The notes: generated by a model from the letters alone, not told the origin. Positions 1 through 10,326 are shown, counted from the first letter of the stretch. The stretch: 18,834 nt of DNA from Funneliformis mosseae (GCA_910592005.1 CAJVPP010001627.1:1-18834); one strand, 5' to 3'. Numbers and translations are program-made.

Positions 1-72
1 ACACCAACTCGACTTGATTTGAACTCGACTCGGCTTATCTGACTCGTGAGTTAACTCGACTCGTCCGGAACT
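1..72. repeat. Degenerate ACTCG-type short tandem repeat
   Basis: ACTCG recurs several times, partly as ACTCGACTCG, interrupted by variants such as ACTTG and CTGACTCG. This is a diverged 5-base simple repeat that probably continues beyond the left edge of the window. No coding frame is apparent. Confidence 0.6.
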
Positions 73-705
73 CTAGTATTTGGGGTCAGGAAATTCATGG
101 ATTTCTTCGTATCATTTCTTGAGAAAAACTTAATTTTGGAATGAGTTAGTCTGGAAGTCTTCAAGAAAACTTATTGAATCAGAGTTGATCAGATACTATA
201 TGGATGCTGAGTTTAATTGTTATCGCTCTAGACTCTTCAGAGTCACTATAATCGTCGTTGGGAGAGTTGTAGGACGCATCCTCTAAAAATCAATTCTATG
301 GTTCAATATTTAGTAACACTTGAAAAAAAGCGTTATACTCTCAATACCTTGTATCTGGTTCTTGTTAGTTGAGTCCTTAGAGTTATATTTTCCCATTTTA
401 CGTTATAAAGATGACTTGTTCAATAATATAAAAAAGTATATCAATAATATACAATATGTTTAAAGAAATACAATATAAAATGTTACATCAATGTGGCTGA
501 TCAAGTGATCACACTGATTGGCTGTGAAAAAAGGCAAAGGGAATAATCTATGATAAAATGGGTTAGTACGTACAAAAATCATACTGCGAAATTTTTTATC
601 AAAATTGGAGATTTTTTATTCATGTAAATCATTATCTTATCTATTTATGGTATAATTTTTATGGCTAGTAACGCGATCTCACAGATCAATTTTTTGTATT
701 GTTTC
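73..705. other. Non-coding stretch, no gene seen
   Basis: No reading frame of note is present on either strand. The only structure I see is an imperfect palindromic patch around 492-525, built from TGATCA and GTGATCAC. The stretch leads into the broken SAM-domain gene, so part of it may be that gene's old 5' region; a TTTCAG at 702-707 could be a former intron acceptor. Confidence 0.4.
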
Positions 706-1392
706 AGATATTTACTTCAAAGTACTAAAGCTGTAATAAAAGATTCACTCGTGTTAGAGAAAGTTAAACGTTAAGACACAGACGAACTTATCCGTTTTTT
801 AAATGAGCAGAATTTAATGTTTATGAATGAGGATTTTGAAATATTCAAAATGAGAGAATTACAGGTCGTGACTTTCTCAGTTTAACTGAAGAAAAGCTTC
901 GCTGTATTGGATTTGCACTGAGGCCAGCATTAACGATTACGAGCTTGATTAAAGAACTCAAAGAACGAGAAAATACTAAAATGCCTGTAGCTCTGGTACT
1001 TGACAATCGTCAATCAAAAACATCAATATACGTAAACAGCTTGATATTATTAGAGAAAAATTCTGTGAAATTTTTGAAAAATCCCGCTGTCTTACGTAGG
1101 CGCAGGATTAGTAAAAGAAAAAGAAGTTATCGTTGCCATAGTGGATCTCCTTGAAAGAACACCTACCAATTTGCCGGCTGAATTTGAAGGTTTTCCTGTG
1201 ATAGTTACCTACAGTGTTATCAAACCACACCATAGTTCATATTATGAAGATCTTAAACCTGGTGGAAATCCATCAAATGCATTTACACTTGGAGCGTTTT
1301 GAAACTACTTCATATTAATTACAAAGCACAGTGCTGGAGAAGAAAGTGACAGAATAGTCCAACCAGGCAGGTTAGAAAAGATATCTGTTTAA
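706..1392 (+). pseudogene. Broken SAM-like domain protein with a C-terminal peptidase-like segment
   Basis: Three frames must be joined to read through this gene. In frame 1 (from about 712) an EKVKR segment, a TAA at 772-774 and then DTDELIRFLNEQ are followed by a one-base loss near 864. Frame 3 then gives GRDFLSLTEEKLR and IKELKERENTKMPVALVL. Near 1028 the sense moves to frame 2 (IRKQLDIIREKFCEIFEKSR). Near 1096 it returns to frame 1 (VGAGLVKEKEVIVAIVDLL through PAEFEGFPVIVTY). A TGA at 1300-1302 interrupts this last part, after which it runs to TAA at 1390-1392. The 'ELIRFL...GR.FL.LTEEKLR' pattern is the SAM-like fold common in Glomeromycotina proteins. The C-terminal part, ending in ITKHSAGEES, might be a trypsin-like peptidase remnant, but I am unsure. 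With at least three frame changes and two stops, it is almost certainly not functional. Confidence 0.6.
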
Positions 1393-2000
1393 TGTTTTAG
1401 TTTATTAACCTGAATTGGCTGACAATTTTTAAATATATATGAATAGTAATAATCTCTAAAAACCTTTATAATCCCCTAATATGTATTTCATTTAATAAAA
1501 GAATGAATAGCTATTTGCGTTAATTTTTAATTGTGATGTTTGTGCAGATTCATTAATCGCTTATTGTAACGCGTCAGATATACTTGTAATTATATTGTTA
1601 AATCAGAAAATCCTAAGCAAAGGCTCATTTATCTGACGATGATTTTTTTCTGCGATCATGTATATGTTAATTGGACTTGCCTTCAGCCTCCGAAGTTTTT
1701 GATTTAGCATTCCGGAAAAAGTTCACCTATCAACCAATCGATAAGTAGCCAAATTTGCCTCATCATAATTCCTGCATCATAGCCGTAGCAAATATATTTT
1801 TTCTCATATGGTAGTGCTGTGAGATTGTATCATAACAGATCTTGCTAATCCGACGATCGAATATGCGTTTATCATGATTAATGCTAATGATTATTTTTTA
1901 TTATAGGCGAAGCAGGAATATCAATTGACCGGATTTCTATGATATCACAATTTGCTGATCTTTTTATTGATCTTTTGCCGATCTTTTGCCGATCATTATT
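1393..2000. other. Intergenic stretch with a short GATC repeat
   Basis: No gene is supported here. The sequence is less AT-rich than what follows and keeps some CpG. A short tandem repeat sits at 1957-1994: two exact 11-base units GATCTTTTGCC at 1969-1990, a partial unit before them and a GATC after. An AAGCAGGAAT near 1910 and a loosely inverted ATTCCTGC near 1768 did not extend into a convincing inverted-repeat element. Confidence 0.45.
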
Positions 2001-2510
2001 TCATTTTATCACATAAGAAATGCCGTAAATCAATTTAATTAGCTCTGATTGTAAAATTATACATAATAATATATGCTAATTTTTTATAAGTTGCTTTATA
2101 TAATTATAAACAAATAAAATACTGAATTTGATCGAAAAATAATTATTATTGAATAAGTTTTACTAGAAGCATCATTTTGCAATTACATAAAAAAAAAGTG
2201 TCAAAATCAATGCTAATTAGCTCCGATTGAAAAATCCTACATAATAATATAAGTTGATTTTTTACTTATAACTTTATATTAATATAAAGAAATATAATAT
2301 CAAATTTTATCAAAATCTAATTATTATTTAATAAGTTTTACTAGAAGCAACATTTTGTAATTACATAAAAAAAAATGTAAAATCAATATATATTTTATGT
2401 TAATTGTCTCTGATTGAAATATTTTACATATAACATATACTAAAATTATACATATAACTTCATAATATTTATCATAATAAAAGTATTAATTTATAAAATA
2501 GATTTACAAT
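2001..2510. repeat. Tandem array with a unit of about 178 bp
   Basis: The block containing TTAGCTCTGATTG, CATAATAATAT, TTTTACTAGAAGCA and CATTTTG...TTACATAA is repeated head to tail. AGCTC(T/C)GATT lies at 2041 and 2219, and its diverged counterpart GTCTCTGATT at 2406. TACTAGAAGC lies at 2161 and 2339. The period is 178 bp between the first two copies and about 187 bp to the third, which carries a small insertion. A partial unit precedes the first full one (TTCATTTTATCACATAAG, near 2001), and the third fades out near 2500. The unit length is close to a nucleosome repeat, but nothing shows that this matters here. Confidence 0.75.
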
Positions 2511-2548
2511 TTAAAAATGATTAAGATTTAAAATTTATTAAATCTAAT

Positions 2549-5500
2549 TTAAATTTTATCATAATTTAGCCATTTTTGATACATTATATTGTATTGATTT
2601 TCTATATTATATTCTGTTTTTTCTAATATACTTTCTATACTTTCATTATCATTATCATTATTTTCATCTAAATCATTATTTTTATCTTCAAATAAAGGAA
2701 TTTCATTTTCTTTTAAAGGTGTAAATAATCTCTTATTTAAACTTTTAATATTTCTTTCTATTTTAAATAAAATGTAATTAAAACAATAAGAATACTTATT
2801 ATTAAATAGAGTATTTAAACATTCTTTATAAAAATTATGTTCACAAATTAAGACAATTCTATTAGATAATTCTATATAATTTGGTAATAAGCAACTATCT
2901 ACATCACAAAATTTATTATCAGCAGGCTTTTTTTGTGTATTCCAAGCTAAAGGAAACACTTTTACATTTACTTCTAAATCAAAACTTAAAAGATAAAATT
3001 TTGGATATTTATCATTATTAATTTACTTTGTATTTTCTAAATTTTGATAAACTTTATTAAAAATTGATAATAGAAATAATGAAACTTTTTTCTCTAAAAA
3101 TTTTAATTTATTAATTTAAGATTTAGTTGAATTTCTTAAATTAATAAATAAATCTTCAAAGGAAGAGTTATTATTTCTTTTAACATCAATAATTTTTACT
3201 TTTTGAATAATTTGTGATTCTGAATTAGATTCTGCTATTTGATATCTTAAAGAACTATAAAAATTTTTAACAAAATAATCATTAAAAATTGGCAAATTAT
3301 TTTTTAAAATATCAATTATTGAATGTTTTTTTGATATCCAATAAAACATATTACTTAAAAACATAAGTGGTGTTTTATTATAATTATGTCTTCTTAATCT
3401 TTTAAATAATATCCAAATTTTTATAACACTTTCTAAATATCCTTCAAAATATTCACTTCTAAAAAGTATTGTATATATATCTAAAGTAAGTGAAATAGAA
3501 TTATCTAATAAATCAATTAACATTAGATATTCTGCATCCTTAATATTTTTAAATCTTTTTATAATAATATTACAAATATTTTTCTATCTATAATAAGTTA
3601 AATGTAATATAAGATTAATTACTGTTTATTTTAACCTTTAAGATAAAATTTTCTTATTTTTAAATAAATTATGATATAACATTTTAAAAAAAAAATAATA
3701 TTTAAAATAAGATTTTTCTGCTATTTAAAGAAATATGAAGCGGACTAATCATAGGAATTAAATTTAATACTTTTTCTGGAATTCCAAAAGTAATTCCTTT
3801 TTTAATTCTTAATTTTATAGCCTTCCTTATATTTACTTATCCAGACCAATCAGTAATTACGGAATAATAAATTTATTTAAATAATTATTTCTCTAATATT
3901 TTCTATTCTTTCAAATACTTTAAATACAAAATCTATAATCTTTAATACTATGTAATAAATGTAAAATAAAATCAATTAATTTATTATTAAACATTAATTT
4001 TAATTCATGATAATTTTAAATTCTACTATCATAATCATAAATATTAAATTGTTCTACTTTATTTTCAAATGTTTCTTCAATTAAATATTATTTTCATAAT
4101 TCTTTTCTTTCAAAATAACTTTTACTTAATTGATTTATAAAATTATTATTAATGTTATTAATAATTAATTTAGAATAAATTTCTTTAAAATTATGTACTG
4201 AAATATCATCTAAAGAATATAATATTATTCTTGATATTTTAGAATTTGTATTTAATAATATTATTGTATAATGATAAATATTATATATTTGAATTAATGT
4301 TAGTTAATTATACTTATGAATATTATAATAATCATCTATATTAAGAATAAACATATTTTCAATATTTGTAAATAATAATTATCAACTATTTGTTAATATT
4401 CATTTGAAGTAATATTTTTTTATTGATTTACAGTTTTTCTTGTTACTGAAATTCCAATATTTGCTAATATATCTATAGAAGAAGAAAAGGTTTCAGAAGT
4501 TTGTAAATATGATTCAATATCTACTTTAATACTATTAATATATTTATTATTAATACTAGTTAAAAAAATAACATAAATAAACTAATTTTCTTTTATTATT
4601 TTCATTTGTTTTATCATTTTTAGTATTAGGATTAGTTTTAAAATATAATTCATTAAAAAATCTAATTAAATCTTTATCTGCATTTTCTAAAATAGTTATA
4701 AAAGCTATTAAATCATAAATAGGTTTTAAATTTAATTTAAATTGATTATTATATAGAATATTTGACATTTTAATTATTTTACTACTTAAATTAATTTTAT
4801 TTAAAGTTATTAATTGTGTTATAATTTCTTGATAATCTGATTCTAATTGCTTTAATTCTTCTCTAATATATAAAATATCTTTTCTAAATAAGTAACTATA
4901 ATTTCCTATTTTTAATATATTATTATTATTATTTCTAGTAATTGGTATTTTATATTTTTTAGCTTCTAAATATTCTAAATCTTTATCAGTTCTTTTTCTA
5001 TATATATTACAAATCATTGCTAATTTATTTAATTCTAATAATTTAATTAATTTTTTTAAAATTTTGGTAAGATTTTTATTTATATAATTCTTTGCTTTAT
5101 TTGATTTTGTTTCACTTAAATAAATTTCATATTTTGGATGTTGACAAGTATTTTTATATTTATTATTATCTATTAATTCATTTTGTAAATTATCTTAATT
5201 ATTTTTTTTAATTATTGGTGCTTGATATTTTTTATATTGTAAATATTCTAAATCATTATCAGTTTTTTTTTTATAAATATTACAAATCATTGCATTTTTA
5301 TTTAATTCTAATACTTCAATTAATCTTTTTGGAATTTTAAATAAATTTGTTGATTTTGCTTCATAAATATCATGTTTAGGATTTTAATAACTTTTATTAT
5401 TTAATATTTTATTTAATATTAATTAATTATAATGAATTTGACAAAGTAATATATTAATAGTTACAATATTTTTATTTATTTCTGAAATATCTATTTTATT

Positions 5501-5660
5501 AAAATTTTTTTAATTCTTTCTTTACATATATTATTTATGTAAAAATTACAATTTTTGATATCTATTGATGATATTTTTTTAATATTTGAAATAAAGTTTA
5601 AAAAGTTAAAAATTAAATTTTGATAAAAGTACAAAATAATTTGAACAAAGTTTTTTAATA
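2549..5660 (-). pseudogene. Decayed very large multicopy Rhizophagus-type protein with a RING-like C-terminal domain
   Basis: One reading of roughly 1,000 codons runs right to left across the region but is cut by many stops and a few frameshifts. N-terminal part (5560-4990): two copies of an element containing LELNK.AMICNIY.K.TD.DLEYL, 273 bp (91 codons) apart. Middle (5017-4560): an open stretch with KIGNYSYLFRKDILYIREEL. A seven-base T run near 4562-4568 (minus-strand sense) shifts the frame. Then YLQTSETFSSSIDILANIG, followed by TAA stops, one right after NQ (expected Gln) and one after NEY. Around 3850-3730: VITDWSG-stop-VNIRKAIKLRI and LIPMISPLHISLN. 3523-3116 encodes MLIDLLDNSISLTLDIYTIL. 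The C-terminal part, 2959-2549, has a RING-like Cys/His pattern (CDVDSC, ICEHNFYKECLN, then YSYC) followed by an acidic tail. I recognise this as a family repeated many times in Rhizophagus, with no known function. Whether it is a transposon protein is open. The stops sit mostly where Gln is expected (CAA to TAA). Confidence 0.65.
5004..5330 (-). repeat. Internal 91-codon duplication in the decayed large gene
   Basis: AAATCATTGC with flanking sequence occurs at 5011-5020 and again at 5284-5293, exactly 273 bp apart. On the minus strand both copies read as an Ile/Leu-rich helix, LELNK.AMICNIY, then K.TD.DLEYL and a KKY motif. The 273 bp spacing keeps the frame, so this was a protein-level tandem repeat before the gene decayed. 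Upstream of each copy an (N/H)PK(H/Y).IY motif followed by a KS pair is also shared, which supports duplication of the whole segment. Confidence 0.6.
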
Positions 5661-6196
5661 TATTAACTTTTATTTAAAATTTAAATTAAATTAATATATA
5701 TATATATAATTTTATTGTAATACATTATATTATATTCTATATAACCTAATATAATCGACCCCCTTTATAGTTACAGACTTTAGAACTGCTTAATATTATG
5801 ATTATAAAGAAGTATGCTTATTAGTAAAAGTTTTGCCATATAATTACACATATATAACCCTTTAGTATTTATGTGATTATATGAGAATAATTATTATAAA
5901 ATAATAAATTTTATTAGAGTTATGTTAAGAAATAAATATTTAAATATATTAAATATATATTTAAATTTGAATTAACAAAAAATTATATAAAATACCAGTT
6001 TATTATTAACAAAAATTATATTATATATACTATTAGAAGGTAATTACTAATTACATTAGTCAAACAATATCTATCTCTCAAAGAACATATCAAGTATGCT
6101 TTATTTTTTTGAATTAAACTCTTGAACTTTAGATATTTTTAGATACTTTTAAAAAATACATAAATCATTAACATTGAATTCAGAATCAGTTTGTTA
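5661..6196. other. AT-rich stretch holding the left end and non-coding flank of the pogo-like element
   Basis: No gene is seen. A short (AT)n run lies near 5695-5710. The only GC-rich patch is ATCGACCCCCTTTATAG at 5754-5770, which I read as the left terminal repeat of the transposon. From there to 6196 the sequence is the 3' flank of the transposase gene inside the element. Confidence 0.4.
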
Positions 6197-7800
6197 TTAA
6201 AAATAAGTAACAAATGTTTCCAACTTACTAATCGCTTCTTTTATTGATATTGAAGATATTTCTTTGTCAGAGTTATTATCATCTTCTTCACTTCTTTTTA
6301 CCTTAAGTTGTATAAGGTTAATAATTTATTTTTCAATAAGATGTTCTTCAGCTAAAATTTTATGATCAAATTTTTGAAAATATTTTTGCATATTATCAGT
6401 CTCTAACAAATTATTAAGAAGATCTTTAATTTTGTCAATATTAGAATTTAATTCAAAATCTTGCAAATTAAAATCTTTATCATTATTATTTACATAAAAT
6501 AAAAGTATACCAGTCTTAATCCAACAGTTTTGAATTGTTTTTTGAGTAATATTATTCTATCCTTTAGAAATAAATTTAATAGCTTCTTTAAGATTCAACT
6601 TATTTCTAAATAAATTTGATAATTGATATTAGTAAATTTATTATAATATATAAAATAGTAAAACAATTATAACTTATTTCACATAATTTATTCCAACATT
6701 AAATTAATGAATTAAATATTTACAATACTTTTTTTTATATTTAGCTTTAAAGCTATGAATAATTTCTACGTCTATTAGTTGAAGATGAGCGGTAGTATTT
6801 AAAGGTAAATAAATAAGCTCAATATTAGTAAGTTTAATATTAGGTTTTTTTTATTAATTGTTTTTTATTTTTTTTTATTTTGAGTTAAATGAGATGATTT
6901 TATAACTACTTTTTTCTCCTCATCTTTTTTATTATCTTCATTTAAATTAGGATTAATTGTTCTTTTAAAGATCTTTAGGTTAAAGTGAGAATTTGCATTA
7001 TCAATAAAAAGCAATATTTTTCTATTCATTATGTAAAAATGATTATCAAGATAATTAAGCCAATCAATGAATATATCTGATTTCATCTATGCTTTTAAGT
7101 TAGCACAGTAGATTACAGGTAGAACCAATTTATTGGATTTTTAAAATATTGTGAATTAAGTGATTTTTCAATTACAAAAGGATGAAACTTATCAGATTCT
7201 ATAGTATTAGTATAAAAAAGAATTAGAAACATGACTTTTATTCTATAAAATTTTAAAAAATTAATAAAAATTAATAAAAAATTTTATTTCATATAAATTA
7301 TTACTAAATTTCTTATATAAAACTGTTATAATAATTTTACCTTTTTACAGGTTGCAATTGTGTCTGATTAAGTATTTGATCAGATTCCATTTGAAAAAAA
7401 AGTCTAGTTTTATCAGCATTATATATATCTTTTTTATTATATGCGGTTAAAATATTATGTAATTTTAATCATTCTTCTGAAAGAATAGTAAGTGATGCAC
7501 TATTAGCTTCTTCCAAAACTTAACGTTTTGAAGACCATTGTGTTTTTTAAATCTATACACCTAGCTATTAGTAAATTTTAATTGCTCTTCACTAATATTC
7601 AACATCTGTACTAGTTCAAGCTCTTTTTATTATAATATTGTGTCAGTTAAAAGAAGTCCAGCAGCAATTGCTTATGATATTTAGATTTGCAAAGCTTTAT
7701 CAAATTCTGAAAACTAAACAGAATGATAATAAAATATATGAGAAATTTTTAAATTTGAAAGAACTATTAGCTATTTTTCACAACTTTGTCATATCTTTAT
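6197..7800 (-). pseudogene. CENP-B/Tigger-type (pogo family) DDE/DDD transposase, wrecked
   Basis: Read right to left. A CENP-B-type helix-turn-helix region near 7700-7520 includes FSEFDKALQI, MLNISEEQLKFTNS and VYRFKKHNGLQ. The catalytic domain follows: IYNAD with the first Asp at 7414-7412, LLFIDNANSHF with the second at 7002-7000, and HLQLIDVEIIHSFKAKYK with the third at 6772-6770. The C-terminal region ends with EAISKLETFVTYF and TAA at 6199-6197. A plausible 98 bp GT-AG intron at 7340-7243 joins the frames in phase (VKR to IKV). Stops lie where the family has Trp or Gln: TAG before VYRF, TAG before MKSDIF, and two adjacent TAA before KELEL. Near the first Asp, NADKTRLFF has Lys and Arg where NADETGLFF is usual, each explained by one G-to-A change. 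The gene is clearly inactive. The domain order and the HLQ.ID..IIHSFKAKYK motif make the family assignment solid. Confidence 0.8.
7243..7340 (-). other. Probable intron of the transposase pseudogene
   Basis: On the minus strand AAAAG is followed by GTAAAATT, and 98 bases later TTTTATAG precedes AATAAAAG. Removing the segment joins the catalytic-domain frames in phase. Keeping it leaves an immediate TAA. The element is therefore fungus-adapted, with a spliced transposase. Confidence 0.55.
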
Positions 7801-8040
7801 AATAGTTATTTTATTAATATTTAATTCATATATTATATTGAAGAACAAAGCAACATTAGCATGTTTTATATTAGTATTTTCTAATATATACTTATATATT
7901 TTCTTTTTATATTAATATTAATAGCAGTTTATTCTCTTTTTATTTTTATAAGTGTGTAAGTGATATTATAGTTTATATTACTATAAGACAAGTTTCATAA
8001 AGAAAAAGAAAGTATAAGATTTAATTAAAAAATTTTTTTG

Positions 8041-8232
8041 TAAAAAGAAAGATTTAAAGCATGATATTTTTCTAAAAAAGAAAAAATTCAAAGTAAGAGA
8101 TTTCTTTAAAAAGAAAAGATTTAAAGTATGAATTTTTGTAAAAAAAGAAAAAATTTAAATGCAGATTTTATAAAAAAAAGGAAAGGTTTAAAATGCTAAT
8201 TTTGCAAAAAAAAAAATAAAGTTTAAAAAGGT
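8041..8232. repeat. Minisatellite with a 32-34 bp unit, about six copies
   Basis: The unit is roughly TAAAAAGAAAGATTTAAAG followed by ATGATATTTTTC. Copies begin at 8041, 8073, 8107, 8139, 8171 and 8205, a spacing of 32 or 34 bp. Copies differ by transitions and by the lengths of A runs. The array lies inside the candidate transposon, upstream of its transposase gene. Confidence 0.7.
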
Positions 8233-9134
8233 TTTTAAGCATCTTCTTTAATATGATTGGCTAGTAATTGAGGTGATGTTTAATCATTATAATCAATTTA
8301 AATATAATTAACCGTTATGTCTTTAAAAAATTATAACAAAAAAAAAATAAATTATTCAATAAATAAAAGAAACATCTCTAGCAATTCTTTGCAGATTTCA
8401 AAATTTTTTATATATAATTTCAATAATAGTATGAAAAGTAGTAAGAATAATATAAAAGTGCTGCCAAAAAAAATTATAACCTCTTTCATCTAGTAAAAAT
8501 AGAAAAACATTTATCTAAAACCCTTTAATTTTAGGTCTTGGCTGATGTTAGGCTTTTATGTTATTTGTATTTGGTAAAAAGAAGATAAATGAAATGAATA
8601 AAAGTCAGAAGTTGATAAATATTGGTTATTCTTATTTGAATTTTACAATATTTTTTATTTTTTATAATAGCTTTTAGAATTAAAAGTAATATGATAAGGT
8701 ATTAGCATTGCTTGGTAATGATTTTGAAAGATTTATAGTGTAAAAAGAATGCTTGAATAATTTCTTTTTATATTCTACTAATAATAAATTTTAACCAATT
8801 AGAGTAACTCTATGAAAAAAAATACGCCTTCATATTTTGTTAATTGGAATAGATCTGCAGATTAATTAAATTTCATTTCTAATCCATTGATTTAGATACT
8901 TGAGAACTTCTAATTATTGCATGATTGATTAAAATGATGTATAGTTTACTTGACTAGTATGATTATATATAGAAGGAATCTTACTTATACTAATTAATAA
9001 TATTGTTCTAACAATTTGTATAATAGTGACTATACTTGATATTGTGACTAAAAAAAGGTAATTTATTATTTAAAAAATTGAGACCGAATGCCATGTAATT
9101 AAAGAAAAGAAAATGACTATATATAGGGTGACTA
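8233..9134. other. Right non-coding part of the candidate transposon
   Basis: No gene is supported; reading frames are short and of random composition. The 3' portion (9027-9150) holds the TGACT motif cluster described under the element. The rest is AT-rich sequence without recognisable repeats. Confidence 0.35.
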
Positions 9135-9136
9135 TA

Positions 9137-10326
9137 GAAAAGATTGACTGTAGATTCAAAAAGTTTAAAAAAATTTCTAATGTAATTAGTATTATTAATA
9201 GTAATTATTTATTAATTAAAGTATTTCATTTATTTTCTGTGATTATTTTAATAAAAATAATTTTTATTCTATTCTTTTACAAATAGTAATTGATCATAAA
9301 AAAAAATTTTTTAAATTATGTGTTAGTCGATCAAATTTTACAAGAACTTTAAAAATCTCTTATATAACTTAGATTAGAGTTTATATAGAGTTTTATGTAA
9401 ATTTTGATGAAAATTACATATTACAAAAAGGTTTAAAATTTATTATTCTAAATATTTAAGTATTAAATTAATTAATAATTAGATTTAAATAATCATAGTA
9501 TTATTAGAATTATCTTAATAAAAAAAATCTAATAATAATAAAATCATATTTTTAACATAAATATTAATAAAATTATTGTAAAAAATGTATTTAATTCTAT
9601 GTTATTTATAAATTAAATAAAAAATATTCAGGATTCTATTAGAAGAATAATATTATAATATAGAAATAGATTTAAATAATAAAACAAATGTTAATAAATC
9701 TTAAAAAAAATGCTATTAATTTAGTAAACTAAATAATAATATATTAGACTATTGTTTCAATTTAAGTATTTTTAATTTTTTTTTTTCTTTTTAATAGATA
9801 TTATTATCTAGTTTCTTGCTTTATCAGCTATTTTTAAATAGTATTTTTCAAGTTAAATCTATTATTTTTATACTTTTTTTATTTTAATTATTTAGATTAA
9901 TTTTTATTTTTTTATATTTATGTTTGTTATATAGTTTCTATTAATTTTAGTAAGTTTATATAAATATTATTTTTCTTTATTTATTTTAAAATATTTTTAA
10001 TTATTATCAGATTCTTTTGATTTTTTTTTAATAAACTTTAAAAGAATTAATATAAGACTTTAAATTCAATATGAATTTATTCTTATCTAAAATTGCTTCA
10101 TATCTTTTTTTTTGAATTAAATAATAATTAGAAAACTACTACTTTTTTAATATTACAAATTATATTTTAAATAAAAATAAAAAAAATTAGTAATAATAAA
10201 AAATATTATATATTATATTTTCTTATTTTATAAAATTAAATCTTATAATTATTTATTAAATTCTTTTATTTATTAGTAATTAAATATTACTATAAGTCTA
10301 TTTAAAGTTATATAATCTATCTTTAA
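9137..10326. other. AT-rich gene-free stretch
   Basis: Base composition is extremely AT-rich, with long A and T runs and almost no CpG. A plus-strand stretch near 9319-9460 is open apart from one TAG, but its composition gives no protein signal I trust. No RNA gene, repeat or element end was recognised. It may be a transposon graveyard too old to read. Confidence 0.4.

Larger units (their letters stand above)
5752..9134. mobile_element. Candidate pogo/Tigger-like DNA transposon, decayed
   Basis: The element surrounds a broken Tigger-type transposase. The left end starts TAATCGACCCCCTTTATAG at 5752, next to a TA at 5750-5751. The right end is TATATATAGGGTGACTA, ending at 9134 and followed by TA at 9135-9136. 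The reverse complement of the right end aligns with the left at about 18 of 25 positions with one gap, and most mismatches are transitions. Both termini can be derived from a CAGTCG-type end by C-to-T and G-to-A changes. TA target duplications and CAGT-like ends are typical of the pogo/Tigger group. Five TGACT motifs (9027, 9045, 9114, 9129, 9145) cluster at the right end, as subterminal transposase-binding repeats often do. The length of 3.4 kb is more than usual and includes a minisatellite. The boundaries are inferred; the transposase identity is much firmer. Confidence 0.4.

Noticed and set aside
492..525. Hairpin or operator-like palindrome around TGATCA and GTGATCAC.
   Set aside because: The arms are short and imperfect, and no gene starts nearby.
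1764..1925. Small inverted-repeat element with ATTCCTGC / GCAGGAAT ends.
   Set aside because: Pairing is good for only 8 bases and then falls to background, with no target duplication.
2549..5017. Three separate small minus-strand genes (2549-2959, 3116-3523, 4556-5017).
   Set aside because: Sense continues between them with stops at single-base decay sites, so they are fragments of one large pseudogene.
6865..7086. A stand-alone small gene of about 73 codons.
   Set aside because: It contains the second catalytic Asp of the transposase and is continuous with it in sense on both sides.
2549..7800. TAA in place of Gln suggests a variant genetic code (ciliate-like, TAA read as Gln).
   Set aside because: The intact genes here end with TAA and use CAA/CAG for Gln. 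The decayed genes also have TAG or TGA at Trp positions and frameshifts, which a code change does not explain.
9319..9460. Plus-strand open stretch of about 45 codons with one stop.
   Set aside because: It is in AT-rich sequence, has no recognisable motif, and an open run of this length can occur by chance.
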